From Bugula neritina (taxonomy: Eukaryota > Bryozoa > Gymnolaemata > Cheilostomatida > Bugulidae), in contig OZ037765.1 in the NCBI GenBank assembly GCA_964035545.1, positions 33,603,004 through 33,667,003 on the forward strand: a stretch of DNA of 64,000 nt. Direction: 5' to 3'. Position numbers and translations under genes: made by a program. Under the pieces are notes generated by a model that had not been told where the DNA came from, made no database searches, and was given only the letters and a program-made list of their open reading frames with translations. Below, piece after piece: positions 51,836 to 64,000 of this stretch (position 1 is its first letter; each line of letters starts with the position of its first letter).

Positions 51836-53620
51836 CAATCTGGTGGATACAGCGGGTGCCACTTTTTATTTTCCCAGCTTTATATTCTATTCCATAAAAC
51901 AAAAGGACAGAAGAAATTAAAAGTATAAGAACTGCATAAATATAGATTTTTTATAAGCATAAAATAGTAAGAACTGTTACATTGACACTGGTGTTAACAA
52001 CAGGTTGAATTATAGTTCAACATGAAGTTTATATATATTTCAATAATGCACGGTAACTTTTTTGAAAAATCAATAGCGTTATGTATTAAAATTTATAAAA
52101 TCACACCCCAATTATGTATTCACTCAGCATGCAGTAGTATGCATAGCTCGGGTTTCAGACTATATTGGAGATTATTCTTTGTACTGCAGTGAATAATAAT
52201 TAAACTTAGAAGTTAACCCATGCAATATATAATCTAGAAATACTAAATCAACTGTCAAATTGCTACTCTGCAACTATTATGTAAATTCAATGAAAAGGGA
52301 ATGAACTTTCAGAGTCTATAGCCAGCTCAATGTAATCTAAACCACGTATATGTCCTGTAATTACACACAAGACAGTGGGATATGTTGATTATATCTTCTT
52401 GTATTATATAGAGATAAATGCCTCCATATTGCCCTCTTTACAGTCAACTGGTGACACAAACCTTGGAATATATTATATGATATTCAAGAAAGTGTGAGTC
52501 ACATGCTCAATATTAACCAATAAACTAGGTAAATAAATCTTCAAGATTGATATACACATAACAGGATCAAAACAATGTGAATCTTGGGCCACACGGAGAG
52601 GTTTTCACATACCTACAACCAAAACTTCACACATGCAGAAGGCGAGAAAGCTGTGGACAGCGAATTATATGTTGTTATAGGTTGTTATAATTGATCACAT
52701 GATAGTCATCAATGACAATGTTAGAACCAAACTGATGTCAAAATAGGAGTACTCGTGACTATGGTTTAGCTTTTACTGTAAACTATCTTTGATTCTGCCT
52801 TATGAGTCATAAATGACAAAGATTATATCAATATTTGCTATACATTTACAAGATATAAGAAATATGGACTTGCATAGAATGATTATAGGACTCATTTTTT
52901 ACTTTTTCCCAAAAAACAATTGTGCAGAATATAAAATACCAGCCACAACTATTCTGCCATATGCTTGCATGAGTTCTCTTCATCACTAGAAAATTTTTTG
53001 GTTAGAGAAAGTGTTATAAGAAAAGGTAGACAACTCTACATGTTTAATAAATACTTTCTACTCTTGCTGGTAAAACTAATGGGAAGAGCAAGTGTCTATG
53101 ACTTTTTAAATATAATTTATTATAGTAAAAGTACAGATATAAAACAAAGCTCCAGTTAATCAAATGATATAAAGTATTTTGTACTACTATTTAAGACCTA
53201 AGTCAACTCTACAATATAGTAGAATATCATGCAAAACATACATAGAAACGTTAGTTGAAAACACAAAACATTATAAAAACATGTAATGAAACACACTCAT
53301 AATATTTCTATAGCAAATTAGCAACTGAATAGAAATAGTGTAGACTTGATTTGATTAAGTAGCAGATAATAAGCGTGATATATAATCAGTACTCTACTCA
53401 TTGCCATAGAAAAGTAAGAAATAATATGAAACTGTGTAATAATAAAGTATATGTATACTGTCTCTAGTATATATCAGACTATCAGCTATAGTGTACTCTA
53501 CTTTACAGCTACAAGTTGACACTAAGTACTAATACTCAGTGACTGACACATCAGCTGAGGTTAAGAACTCTTCAGAGTTATAAGTCAAGTAATCAGAGAC
53601 TCATCTGATGTCCAGACAAT

Positions 53621-56600
53621 CTACTCAGTATCTGGACAGACTTTGTATTTAGGAAATAATAAAACCTTTCTCAAGCCAGTAAGGGTCTTTGTTACAACTG
53701 GAACCTGCTGTGTCATGTGACTATGTTTCTCAGCCAACTTTTTAGTGACCTTTTTGACTCTCTCCTGTACCTGTAATAATCAACATGGTTTAAATAGAGA
53801 CACCATAACAATACATATATAGCTTTGTTTCTAACTTGAGGAATTATTGGGAATGCATTGGTTCAATAATTTGGAAAACTGCTATATAGATAATTTGAAT
53901 ATAAACATTGTGTGGTGGCTGTATATGGGGGTCAATAAACATGGTATTTATCTTATCTAAATATTTCTTTTTTAACTATACTTTCATAGATAAATGAAGA
54001 TATAAGAAGTGCGGTGGCACATGACACACACTACATGACACATCACATGACACATATCACAGGACACACATCACATGACACACACTACGTTAAAACATAA
54101 CATATGACTTACGATATCAAACAGAGTGACAAGATCTCTATGAGAAGAATGTTTGTACAGAGTTTTAACCAACTCTCTGATGAATGGACTTCCATAGTTT
54201 GGATCTCGTATAGACTTACGACCTGAAGTAGTGTAATAAATGACTTATATAAAAGACATGCAGTCATATAGAGTCAGAAGCACCACTTGATAATACTAGG
54301 TCAGGGATTCTGATATAAGCAGACAGAGTTTACAGAACTCTTTGGTAAATGAGATGTTAAGTTGTGTATCTGTTACTTTATAATTATCAGAAGAAGTCAA
54401 TATGACCTTGCTATTGGGAATAACTTGTTCCCTACTGTATAGCAGCTAATGAACAACTACAAAAACCACACAACTACAAATAATTGTAAAATATAAAATA
54501 TAAACTGTAATTGAAAATATAGTTCATACTATAATGTGTGAGTATCTGTAAGGTTGCACTGCTATGATAATTCATTCTATCTGTACAACACTTATGATCT
54601 GCATGTACCACTAGATGAGCATACAGGTGGCCCTGAAGTACTTTACTGATAACAGAAAAGAAAATACTCCAAGCTATTAATTTGTGTATGAATTAAATAA
54701 TAGTATAAAAATAAATATAATTAAATTGGAGAAAAAGAATATAATATATTGCTACAAATTGAAAACATGCAAATAAATCAATGAGCATTAAGTAGACCAG
54801 ACATGTCTGTAACAGCTTACCATCAAAACAAGACTGTAATATCAACATATCATCAATGTTGAAGTTCTTCCTTTCCTTTTCAATTTGCTGACCTCCATCC
54901 TGACTTTCCTCTCCTTCTGAGCTTTCCTCAGATTGGGCTTCTATTTTCTCTACAAGTACACAGACAGTAGCTACATATATTGTATGATAACAGATTCTGT
55001 CAACATATTGGTGAAGTTTGAATTTTCACAGCATTCAATTTCTCAAAATCTGATCTGTTACTTGTTTGATAGTGTGGTGGGAGATAACTCCACACTGTGA
55101 AGTGAGTTGGGCTGTAAGAGATCTATAATAACACTAATGAGCCTTTTCTAACAGACGTGTGTAGATATATTTCAGTGTATATTATAGGTATGTTTTAGTA
55201 GATTATCCAAATTATTGCTAAACATGAGTTTTATGTTTCTTTGATAAATTGTAAAAGCTGAACCAAAAACGTTTTTAAAGTTTTGCATTGGTGCAACAAT
55301 CAGAAATATAAAAAATATAAATACATCAAATTAGCTCATACACTTACTAGCCATTCTGAAAGTTACAGCGGAAATGAAATATTGGCAGTTAATGCAAACT
55401 TTTTGTAAAAATAAAAACTCAATATATAAAAATATTTAACCGGTCAGCAATGGGAAGAAATAGAAACACTGAATTGTTATGTGATAAAATACTGCAGTGT
55501 TTACCATTTCTACAGGCCAGCAAAATCACAACTTTAGGTTTCCCAGCCATGTGATTGAAGTTGTCCGATGATAGCAGATCGAACACATCTAGAAGTTTTA
55601 CTGGTTCCAGATCAGTTCCGTATAGCATTCCGTAAGCTCCATAAGTGGCACCATGAGACATGAGTACAGTGATATGCATACCATAGTCTTCATGGTCAGG
55701 GCATTGAATCTCATATTTAATATCCTTCAACATTTGCTGTCAATAAATTTAATATATTAAATTAGTGTGAGAATAATAATCGGCATTAGATTGAGTTTGT
55801 GTTGTTATGTGTTAAGGGAGCTTATAGATAGATGACAAAAAGTAATTGGCATAAAGATTTCTGAAAGAATCCCTGACAAATTTTACTTATGCAGTGTTAA
55901 AATATTATTATATATATTAGTTTTTATTTACATTCTGTTTAAAGATTGTACACCTAAATAAAATTTGTTTTATAATGGATTTTGTGTCAGTATGTGTTGA
56001 AATGATTTGGGATTTCTGACCGCTTGGAAAACACATTTCTGATTGGCTTTGACTTTACCGTTGCTATAAAACCTATACTAATTATAGCTAACTTTCATTG
56101 CATGTCATTGTTAGCTGCTAAACAACACAGCCTATAATCACTGAAATAGCTTGAAAGTTTAAAGTTTGAACTTTCAATTCATATTAGTAATTAGTTCACC
56201 TCAGCTGTTCTATTATATTGCACATCAACTTCAAAGTCCAGATTTCTCAGTACTGCTAGAGTATTTGTTACATCCACATTGGAACCTGTTCTCTTTAGTT
56301 GAGGATAACCAGGGAATACAATGTTGTTGATAATCAAAGCTTTTCCTCTCGCAGTCTCACTCATTCTGTACACCTGAGGGATGAATGCAATTATTGGAGA
56401 TGTGTAAAACTTAGAAAATCAAGTTTATACTACTACAAGTAAAATTTATGTGGCACAAACACAATCACTTGCACTAGCTGTTTCAGAACTTGTTAATTAT
56501 GAAATGCAGAGCCTTTTTGTATATGGATAACTCTTAGCTCTAATTTTGGGTTATATGACAACCAGTGTGAGGAGAAGCAATGAAATGCACAATTACAGTA

Positions 56601-59525
56601 TTACTTCACATGTATGAAATCTCACTCACTAACCACAATAAAAAACAAGCATATATCTCAATTATTCAGCGTTACTTGTTGAGAACATTAATACACAGGT
56701 TTATATTTCCTAATCTAAAGTACTTTCTGAGTTACTTTAAAAAATAATAACAGTTTCCATCATGTTACTGAAATCAGATTTAGTGCTGATCAGATAATGC
56801 TCAGTCTGAAAATGTGTATGGAGGTACCTTGTTAGAATAGAATAATTGTTTAATGTCTTCTCTTCTGGTTGTAGAAACCTCCATCTTGACATTGTGTTCT
56901 TCTCTAGGAAGGAAGAAATCTTCATGATCAGAGAGATCACTCTCAGCATCAGATTCAACTTGAGTCTCATCTAAAATATTACTGATTAGCATAAAGCATG
57001 CTATAATATTTACTATGTACTGTATACGAAATTCTAAGATAAGATTGTTATTGATTGTTCAGTAGTACACACCTCTATGATGGCACAGAATCACATGGTA
57101 TGTGTCAGCATTACATTAACACATTCCATTAATGGACATTATTACATTATAACATATACTTATAAAATATAACAGAGATCATGATGCAAGTTGAATTGTT
57201 AGTCATCTAGCTACTTCAACATAGTATGAGAAAAGTATATTATTTACCTTCAGAGCTGTTAAATCTTTTATATTTGCTGAGAAAGCTTGAAAGATTTTCT
57301 TTCTGCTCTTCAGACAAACTGGTGACTGTAAAAAGTAATATGAATGTATTGATGAACACACAACTACATATTGAACTATTATAAAGTAATGAAACCTTAC
57401 TCAAATGATTTAAAAGCTGCATACATATGAGTATATAAATTGTGAATATAGTCAATCATAACGTGGTTGTAGTATGAGATACTCACAGGGGTTAAGGAGA
57501 CACTCAGGTACAGAGGGATTGTTCTTGCATGTGAAGTGTTTAGTCTTAGATGAGTGGAGAAAAGACTTCTCTCTTTTGCCATGGTACTGGATCCAGGAAG
57601 GATTCATGAGTCTGGAAGGGTGGCGGTGCTCCTCTAGCCCACAGTGAGGACAAAAGAACTTGCATCCTATCTTACAGGCACGCCATCTGGTCTCAAAATA
57701 TTTAATAGAGGAGTTGGTGATGTCAACCAGAACTTTCCATGCTTTGCATACTTGGCTGGAGTCAAAGGAAACACGGATGTTTACTATGCCTGACTTGTAG
57801 TCATGTACCAGCTGATAGGTTACATCTTTGTTCACCACACGAGCTCCATTATTTCTGGCTGTTATGGAGTCTGCGTCTTGAGAGAAAGAATTGAGCATGT
57901 CTACAGCAAGCTGGTGGTAGGCATACTGTGGTAGAGGAAGACCATCAAAACGTAGTTGAGCATGAAAGGTGACACAACCCCCTGTGTTGGGTAAGTTGTC
58001 ACTAAGGAACTCCTTGCAGAAGTATGGCACAATAAATGAGCTTTCTTCATTCTGTAGTTTACAGCAGTACATTACTCTGAATGACTTTAGAATCTTAGCA
58101 GCAACTCTCATGGAAGCATTCTCAACAAATTCTGTCTCTGTTCGTAGCAAATGTTCAAACAGCTTAACATGCATGATTCCTGCTGAAGAAAATTTATCTT
58201 CAAATGACCTGTATTCATCCAGAGTAAGAAGTTGTTGAACAGTCGAAGTGGAACTGCCAAAATCTGACAGACGACGCTGCCAAACTGTGTCATCATGAGT
58301 GAACAGAACTTGCAGGAGTGAAGTGACTGTGGGGATGTGATGGAATATGTAAGGACGCAAGTCCTCATCATTCTTATACCAGAGCAACATGCCACAGTTG
58401 TGCATGTATGTCAGGATGATGTCAAACTGCTTTTCAGTTAATGAAATGATGCTGGAAAACTGGCTGAAAATGTCTTGGAATCGCTTGTAACCTTTGTCAA
58501 ACTTCTTCAAGGCTTGCTCCACTTCCACCCAGGTTGTTGGTATTGCTTTCACAAACTGCTTACTCTCTCTCAGCAATCTCTGTTTTAGCTGTATGAAAGC
58601 TTCGCAGTAAGAGTTTCCAACTTTATAAATATCTTCAGCTCTGAACATATTCTCTCTTTGAAACAGTTTTATTTTTGCAAAAGCACCTCCATTTTTCCAC
58701 TTGCTCTTTTCATCGCGACTGATGATTTCGAAAACATGCTTTGTGTGATGAAAAAAACGATCTTTAATCTCTTCAACCTCGCTTTCATCAATCTTATCCA
58801 AATGGGTCAACACTAAGGTAGGAGGTCCAAGTTTAGGATAGGTCAGGTAGAGATGTGACAACCAATCAAAATACAGTCGTCTCACTGCCTCATTACCACC
58901 AACATCATGCTGCAGGTCTTGATACTGCTCCAGACTCACAACAACTATTGGAATACAATTTGGTTTCAAAGTAAACCGATATGTTGACTGATAGATTTCA
59001 TGACCTCCAAAGTCAATGAATCTCAGCACATCATTATCTACACAAACATCTTCCATTTTGAATACAGGAGTTGTATCATCATCAAGTCCACCATTTACTC
59101 TGTGAGTAAGAACTCTGGTTCTATCTGTACTCTGTAGTGTCTTAATCAGACTAGTCTTGCCAGACATAGTCTGACCAATGACAGCAACAGTTACCATGGA
59201 GACCTCTACACTGTCACTGTTTTTAATGTCTGTGTAATATTGTTTGATAGCACCTGCTCCTTGTTGACAAACTTCATATGGTGGTGAAGTCAATGACTCA
59301 CAATAATCAGTATCTATTTCTGTTAGTAGAGGCATGTCAGCTATATCTGGTGTCAGAACTTTCAGAGTATCATTTCGCCTGAGGTTAAGATGTCTCAAGC
59401 TAGATAACTGGCTGAAGCTATCAGGTAGACATGTGATCTGGTTTTTAGCCTCCCGATTTAGTATATATTGTAGAGAATGTCCATTAGAGATATTCAGATG
59501 CTGGAGGTTTGATAGGCTCACAATA
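53621..59525 (-). CDS. Gene C: LRR-ROC-COR-caspase paralogue, 3' eight exons
   Basis: Exons 57487-59525, 57248-57325, 56828-56970, 56200-56373, 55505-55736, 54821-54949, 54113-54222 and 53621-53770, all with GT/AG sites and matching phases, ending TAG at 53623-53621. The ROC P-loop GQTMSGKTS, DFGGHE and THLD are intact. Caspase His (LMSHGA) and Cys (LACRNG) are present. The first exon listed starts in phase 2, so upstream LRR exons are required; they must lie beyond the right edge, past the T2 copy starting at 60995. Relative to gene B: exon 8 is 3 codons longer, exon 13 is 7 codons shorter, and the p20 intron has lost DNA close to its donor. No disabling mutation is seen. Confidence 0.85.
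55505..56373 (-). CDS. Gene C caspase p20 exons
   Basis: 56200-56373 encodes RMSETARGKALIINNIVF and the KRTGSNVDVT helix. 55505-55736 encodes LMSHGATYGAYGMLYGTD and the catalytic LACRNG, donor GTAAAC. Relative to B, G in SHGG is A and ACRSG is ACRNG, so the two loops next to the active site differ between paralogues. Confidence 0.86.
55975..56193. mobile_element. Half of the fold-back MITE in gene C
   Basis: Left arm and centre of the element found whole at 29027-29404. The right arm and about 180 bp of intron are missing, and the sequence resumes 6 bp from the p20 exon donor. Confidence 0.8.
57487..59525 (-). CDS. Gene C large exon: LRR end, ROC, COR-like, Cys-rich tail
   Basis: A 2,039-nt counterpart of gene B exon 8, with acceptor TATATAG and donor GTGAGT. 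Most differences from B are single residues. The largest divergence is in the LRR segment just after the acceptor, where gene C has a 3-codon insertion near SLQYILNREAKN. Confidence 0.92.
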
Positions 59526-59697
59526 CTATATAAATACAATGTTTATTAGTAATTAATATTATAATTCAGTCAAAATTATATGAGAGAAAAGTTTTGTTTC
59601 AAGCTTTATATAAATGTAAATAATAAAATTAGATTAAAACTTACTGACTTATCCTTATTTCACTGTACCATATATAGCATACATTGGTTTACATATT

Positions 59698-60505
59698 AAG
59701 GGTATAACGGGGCAAAACAGGCTAAAAATTGAATTTTTTTCTCTCATTCATCTGTTTTTCAAATTTTCTAGGTACCGGGCACAATGGGCCAGTTTTAGTA
59801 ACATGTGTTACAAAATTCCAGGTGACTTTGTTCTATGAACTGCATAGTTAAGGTGGCTAAAGCTTGTGGCTGGAGTGTGGAAGCGCTGGGGGGGGGGGGG
59901 AGAAAATAAGCAAATCATAATTTATTTTAATCAAATACATGTATATTCTCTCAATGATATAATGCACAACGAATATTATGACTACCCATTATAGTAGCAA
60001 CAGCAGAGTGTTTTGTATGATGTATACATTGGCGAAGCTATAATCTCACCAGATGTATGTATTAGGGCAGCTGAACCTTGCAGTTTAGTAGTCTTACCAT
60101 GGTGTCTTTGATACTTTACAGAAAGGTCAGAAATGGCAATATCCATAGATTTCATTATTATTTCAACTACTCTTTTGGGCACACAAACTAATAACGGTGA
60201 TCAGGGTGCAATAATCAAGTGGCCCATTGTGCCCGGTGTGGCCAAGTTAAAAAATACATGTGGCTCAAAGAAGATTTATTTTAGAATTTGTTATACCAGT
60301 TAGACAATATAGACACAAGCAATGGCAACGATATCAGTAGAAACTAGGCTTGTTACCTTTGAGTATAAAAAAATACAGTGGCTGAATAATTACGTCATTA
60401 CCTTTTTATTAAAAAAATCAAAACTCTAAGTCATTAAGTTCTTGCACAATTTGATCGGCTTTTTGTACCCTTATGACCATTGTGCCCCCATTACCCTTAT
60501 ACATT
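59698..60505. mobile_element. Gene C copy of the GGGGCAAAATGGGC-ended element
   Basis: Counterpart of 32998-33892 with the same poly-G run (59889-59900) and the same minus-strand open frame. Confidence 0.5.
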
Positions 60506-60765
60506 ACTATATACATAGTACACCATTACTATACATAGTATACATCACTATACACAGTATACATTACTATACATAGTATACATTACTATATACATAGTAT
60601 ACATTACTATACATAGTATATATACATCACTATACATAGTATACATTACTATATGCATAGTATACATCACTATACATAGTATACATTACTATACAGAGTA
60701 TAGCCTACATTACTATACATGGTATACATTACTATACAAAGTATATATTAATATACATACTATAC
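60500..60765. repeat. 19-bp palindromic minisatellite, gene C copy
   Basis: TACTATACATAGTATACAT-type units, fewer and more degenerate than at 33893-34375. Confidence 0.88.
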
Positions 60766-60994
60766 ATTTTACATACATTATAATAAATATTATAGTCACA
60801 ATAATATCCTGTATAAAGCAGAGAATCAACACTTCACATTATGACTACAAATATGCTGTGTTACTGTGTGTATTACAGCTATAGAAATGTTTAAATTAAT
60901 TATAGGAATATTTCGCTAGTCTGAATAATTCCATCCAATGTCATGTTAGAGGGGGCCTCTCTAAATAATCACACTACACCCTTACCATTTCATT

Positions 60995-63900
60995 TAGTTT
61001 AGAAGTAACCTCCATTTATCTTTCACTCATTACACTCCAAAAAGGGGGCCACACAATTTTTCTTAGAAATTGAGACTTTTAAGGATCCTAATTAATCTGT
61101 AAAAACCCTATAAACTGTTCTCTGCACCCAGGTAGCAACAAAATCTCTTCAAACTTTAAAAGGAGTTGTTTTCTCCTAATTTTGGATAAACTGGTTAAAT
61201 ATCTTAAAATTATTAAAGTTATTGACATTAAATATTGTAACTAATTTTGCAAAAAAGGTAATAAGACATAAGAGCAGGGTAGTCTGGACTCTAGAGAATA
61301 TTATAGATTTGTACAATTGAGTTTTACCAACAAATTTAAACTGAAATATAATTATGTTTTATAAGCAATATTCTTCAAACAATGCTGTTGGTTAAAATGC
61401 ATACTTTTATGCTATTTTAATGATGACTTCTGAGTCAACATTCATTTAGCTCGGATAAAGTTATAAAAGAAATACTTTAAAGCTTTGCTATAATTGAAAA
61501 TATATAATATAATTATGTTTAAGCCAACGATTATGAAAAGACGAACTGGTGGTGCCTTATTCAAAGATCATGGGCAAGCAATTCTGTTTTGTGTGTCATG
61601 TGTCACAAAAAGAGTGATTCAATACTAGAGAGCTAGGACAAGCTAACCCCCAGTTTTGCCAGACTATGAGTAAACCAGAAAAACTAACACCAGGTATCAT
61701 CCTAAGTCTGAACAGACCTATAAACACATTTGAGCTACGGGCCACCTAGGCATGTATTGCTGTTATAAAAAAAATATCCCTACCCAAATTTTAGGCAATA
61801 TATTGGCCCATCACATTAGACAGTATGGAAGAAGCGTAAATGATAAAAATGAAAACACGAGTCCAATAAAAATTTCCTTGCTAAACGCATATAAGCATGG
61901 CCATAGCTAGTCGACCTATGATAAAAGTAACTCACATCTTGATTACCTCTTCCAATTCTATTAACATTGCTCTGTACTTGTGGACTTTATTAGAGTTTGG
62001 TTCTGGTATAGGCTAATAGCATGTTAAACTTAATCTTATATAAATAAGAATTTTATGAACCTATATACGTGCTCCCATGAATGCTATTGAAAAATAATTT
62101 ACTGCAGACTGCTATGCTTAACACATTCTTTTGTGTAAAAGCCCACTATTATCTTTGATGAAAAGACAAAACTTGAAGAACTGAAAGCTGTTCCTACATT
62201 TGGTTTGCACGCTGATATACTCTTTACAGAAATCATTATAACGGTCTTATTGCCCTATTCTTCATGCAAGATAAATTTTTCTGTACGACTTATTTAGAAA
62301 CCAGCTTTAAGAATATGGAGGGATTAAGGTATGCTATGATATGTGATCATGGAACAGCTGTTTTTGGTCTAAATCAAATATTTCTAGTCAACTTTTTGCA
62401 ATTTCTTAGCAATTAGTAACAAGAAAAATTGTGGTGCATTTTTTTGTAAAAAACATAAAGTGAAAAAAGGCTATAATAGAGAAATAATTATTTTCCTAGC
62501 TGTTGGGTTTGAGAAAAACTGAATTTAGCTAGAACTTTCATTTTTAAAATTTATATTTATTCACAAACGTGGTTATCATTTATATATATATGGAATATGA
62601 AATGGAGAGCAATAAACTTGAGTTCATGGCAGCAGACAGCTGACAACAGAGCTGCGTGGAGAGCTGCAACCAAATTTAAGCCTAATCCATAAAACAGTCA
62701 TAGTCGTATCGACTGACTGCAAGAGAGATATATATATATATATTTAGATGTCAATTTTGCTACAAATTAATGTGGATATGAGTTATGTGCAGTGAGTGCA
62801 CTTCCATGCTTTACCAGGTTGTGATTAAATTAGCACTTTTATGGAAAAAAAAGAAACCAATTTATATTCCTTCTTGAAAAACCATTCAGAATGTGTTGAA
62901 AGCTTTGAACAGCTTGGAAAGTATACTTCAAGTCACAACTGCACCTACTTAAATAGAAAGTTTGTAAATAAGCAGAGATGATGTTTGATATGCTTTATTC
63001 TGTTCTCCAACAAAGATGACTCAATAAAATTTGCAGCATTCCCCACAAAAATGAATTTATGCTGCACGTAATATATTTATCAAACAGCCACCAAGAGAAG
63101 GGCAACAATTGCTTTTGTCAATACACCATTTCCAGATTATTATGAGTAGAAATTGTTGAGAATGGCAGCATCACTATAAAATGACTGACTCAAGCCCGTG
63201 TGCCCAAAAATGCATTGAAAGACACATTATAATGCTGCTGCAATACATTCTGATATGAAAAACAAAAATTTCAAGTGCACTGGTGTAGGTCAATGCAAGG
63301 ATTGTCTAAACAGAAGATACTTTGGAAGAAAATACACAAATGAAATTAATGACAGTTATATATAATTATGGTAAGAAAACTATGTACAATAAAACACTAC
63401 GTTGAAACATCTGTTATATAACTTGCTTCAAACAAGAAATTTTACAATATATACATGTTTCAATCATCCCAATATTTTTGTGATCTTGAAATAAATTTAA
63501 AGAATCTTGTTACTTTTTACAGATATTTAGTGATTACCGCCAGATCAATAGAAGACTCATTTGGTAGGTTCCCAAAAGATGTCAACATGTAACCATAGTA
63601 TATGTCTTTTAAACACTTAATTCTTTGACACATCAGCATAAAAAGCTTAGGTGATCTTACATAACTAGCTTCTTTAATAAACTTATTACGTAGGCTTCTC
63701 CCAAATGTATTAAGTATCATCCATATAGCAAACATGTAATTTGATTGACAACACAGTTTTGAATTGAATAGTGTTTTAAAATTTATAAATTCAGAATCAG
63801 TGTAGAAATATAAAAAAGAAACAACAAATTTTAGTTTCTCACCTACTTTTACTGTTTTTATAGAAGGCTGGTTATTAGTGGATGCTATTCTGCACAATCC

Positions 63901-64000
63901 TCGTTTACTTTTATTACCCATTTAAGATGCCAACTTGCTTTTTTGCAATAGCTTGAGTTAAAATAAAGATAGACTTTTAGAGTATGTAAATTTGGAATCA
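60995..64000. mobile_element. T2 copy in gene C's intron, right end outside window
   Basis: Starts TAGTTTAGAAGTAACCTCC after ATT (60992-60994), as at 34579. It lacks the nested element. The last bases match T2 sequence about 100 bp from its right end, so the terminus should lie just past the window. Confidence 0.78.
62990..63380 (+). pseudogene. T2 CXC-type coding remnant, uninterrupted copy
   Basis: Reads ATKRRATIAFVNTPFPDYYE, then NGSITIK-LTQ, then CTGVGQCKDCLNRR with frameshifts. The second CXC cysteine is Gly here. It shows the original sequence across the site occupied by the nested element in gene B. Confidence 0.5.

Larger units (their letters stand above)
50968..64000. repeat. Right copy of the tandem segmental duplication
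   Basis: Aligns in order with 24624 onward and continues to the window end. See the left copy for the basis. Confidence 0.9.

Overview
This is eukaryotic, AT-rich nuclear DNA with spliced genes on the minus strand, many microsatellites and minisatellites, and nested transposons. An LRR–ROC–COR–caspase gene family, Ty3/gypsy elements and abundant TIR elements suggest an invertebrate animal. My best guess is a sponge or another early-branching metazoan; this is inference, not proven from the window.

Layout. 1-1196: minus-strand 5' end of a Ty3/gypsy element (gag, primer site, LTR), cut by the window edge. 1197-3115: AT-rich DNA with nothing recognisable. 3116-11785: a complete, young Ty3/gypsy element on the plus strand, with 717-bp LTRs differing at 3 positions, gag, a textbook -1 frameshift signal, and a long pol with an unusual C-terminal extension carrying a C2H2 finger. 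11786-13783: AT-rich DNA with a long (TA)n tract. 13787-17152: a TIR transposon (T1) with a decayed CXC-type gene. 17949-18799: the first three coding exons of gene A (minus strand). 18800-24620: non-coding, with local tandem repeats. 27201-44123: gene B (minus strand), the only copy with both ends visible. Its 7.3-kb intron 7 holds transposon T2 (34579-40002), which itself contains another TIR element (35462-39110). 44381-48093: a large fold-back element with a TTAA-flanked MITE in one arm. 48155-49133 and 50481-50890: minisatellites. 53621-59525: 3' eight exons of gene C, followed by the same T2 insertion running off the right edge.

Genes A, B and C are tandem paralogues. From about 24.6 kb and 50.97 kb onward the two segments align with an offset of roughly 26.4 kb, so the locus is a tandem array of units of about 25-26 kb. 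The predicted gene B product has, in order: a short N-terminal domain, five 46-residue LRR cassettes each on its own 138-nt phase-2 exon, one more LRR stretch, a ROC GTPase, a COR-like region, a Cys-rich tail, an acidic linker and a caspase-like p20/p10 domain. I infer a GTPase-regulated receptor or scaffold with a built-in caspase-like effector, plausibly in innate immunity or cell death.

The TIR elements T1, T2 and the one nested in T2 share TAGT-type termini, 3-bp AT-rich target duplications and decayed genes of one uncharacterised protein family. They may represent one poorly described DNA-transposon group. Comparing copies B and C orders the events: T2 inserted before the B/C duplication, and the nested element is absent from C's T2.
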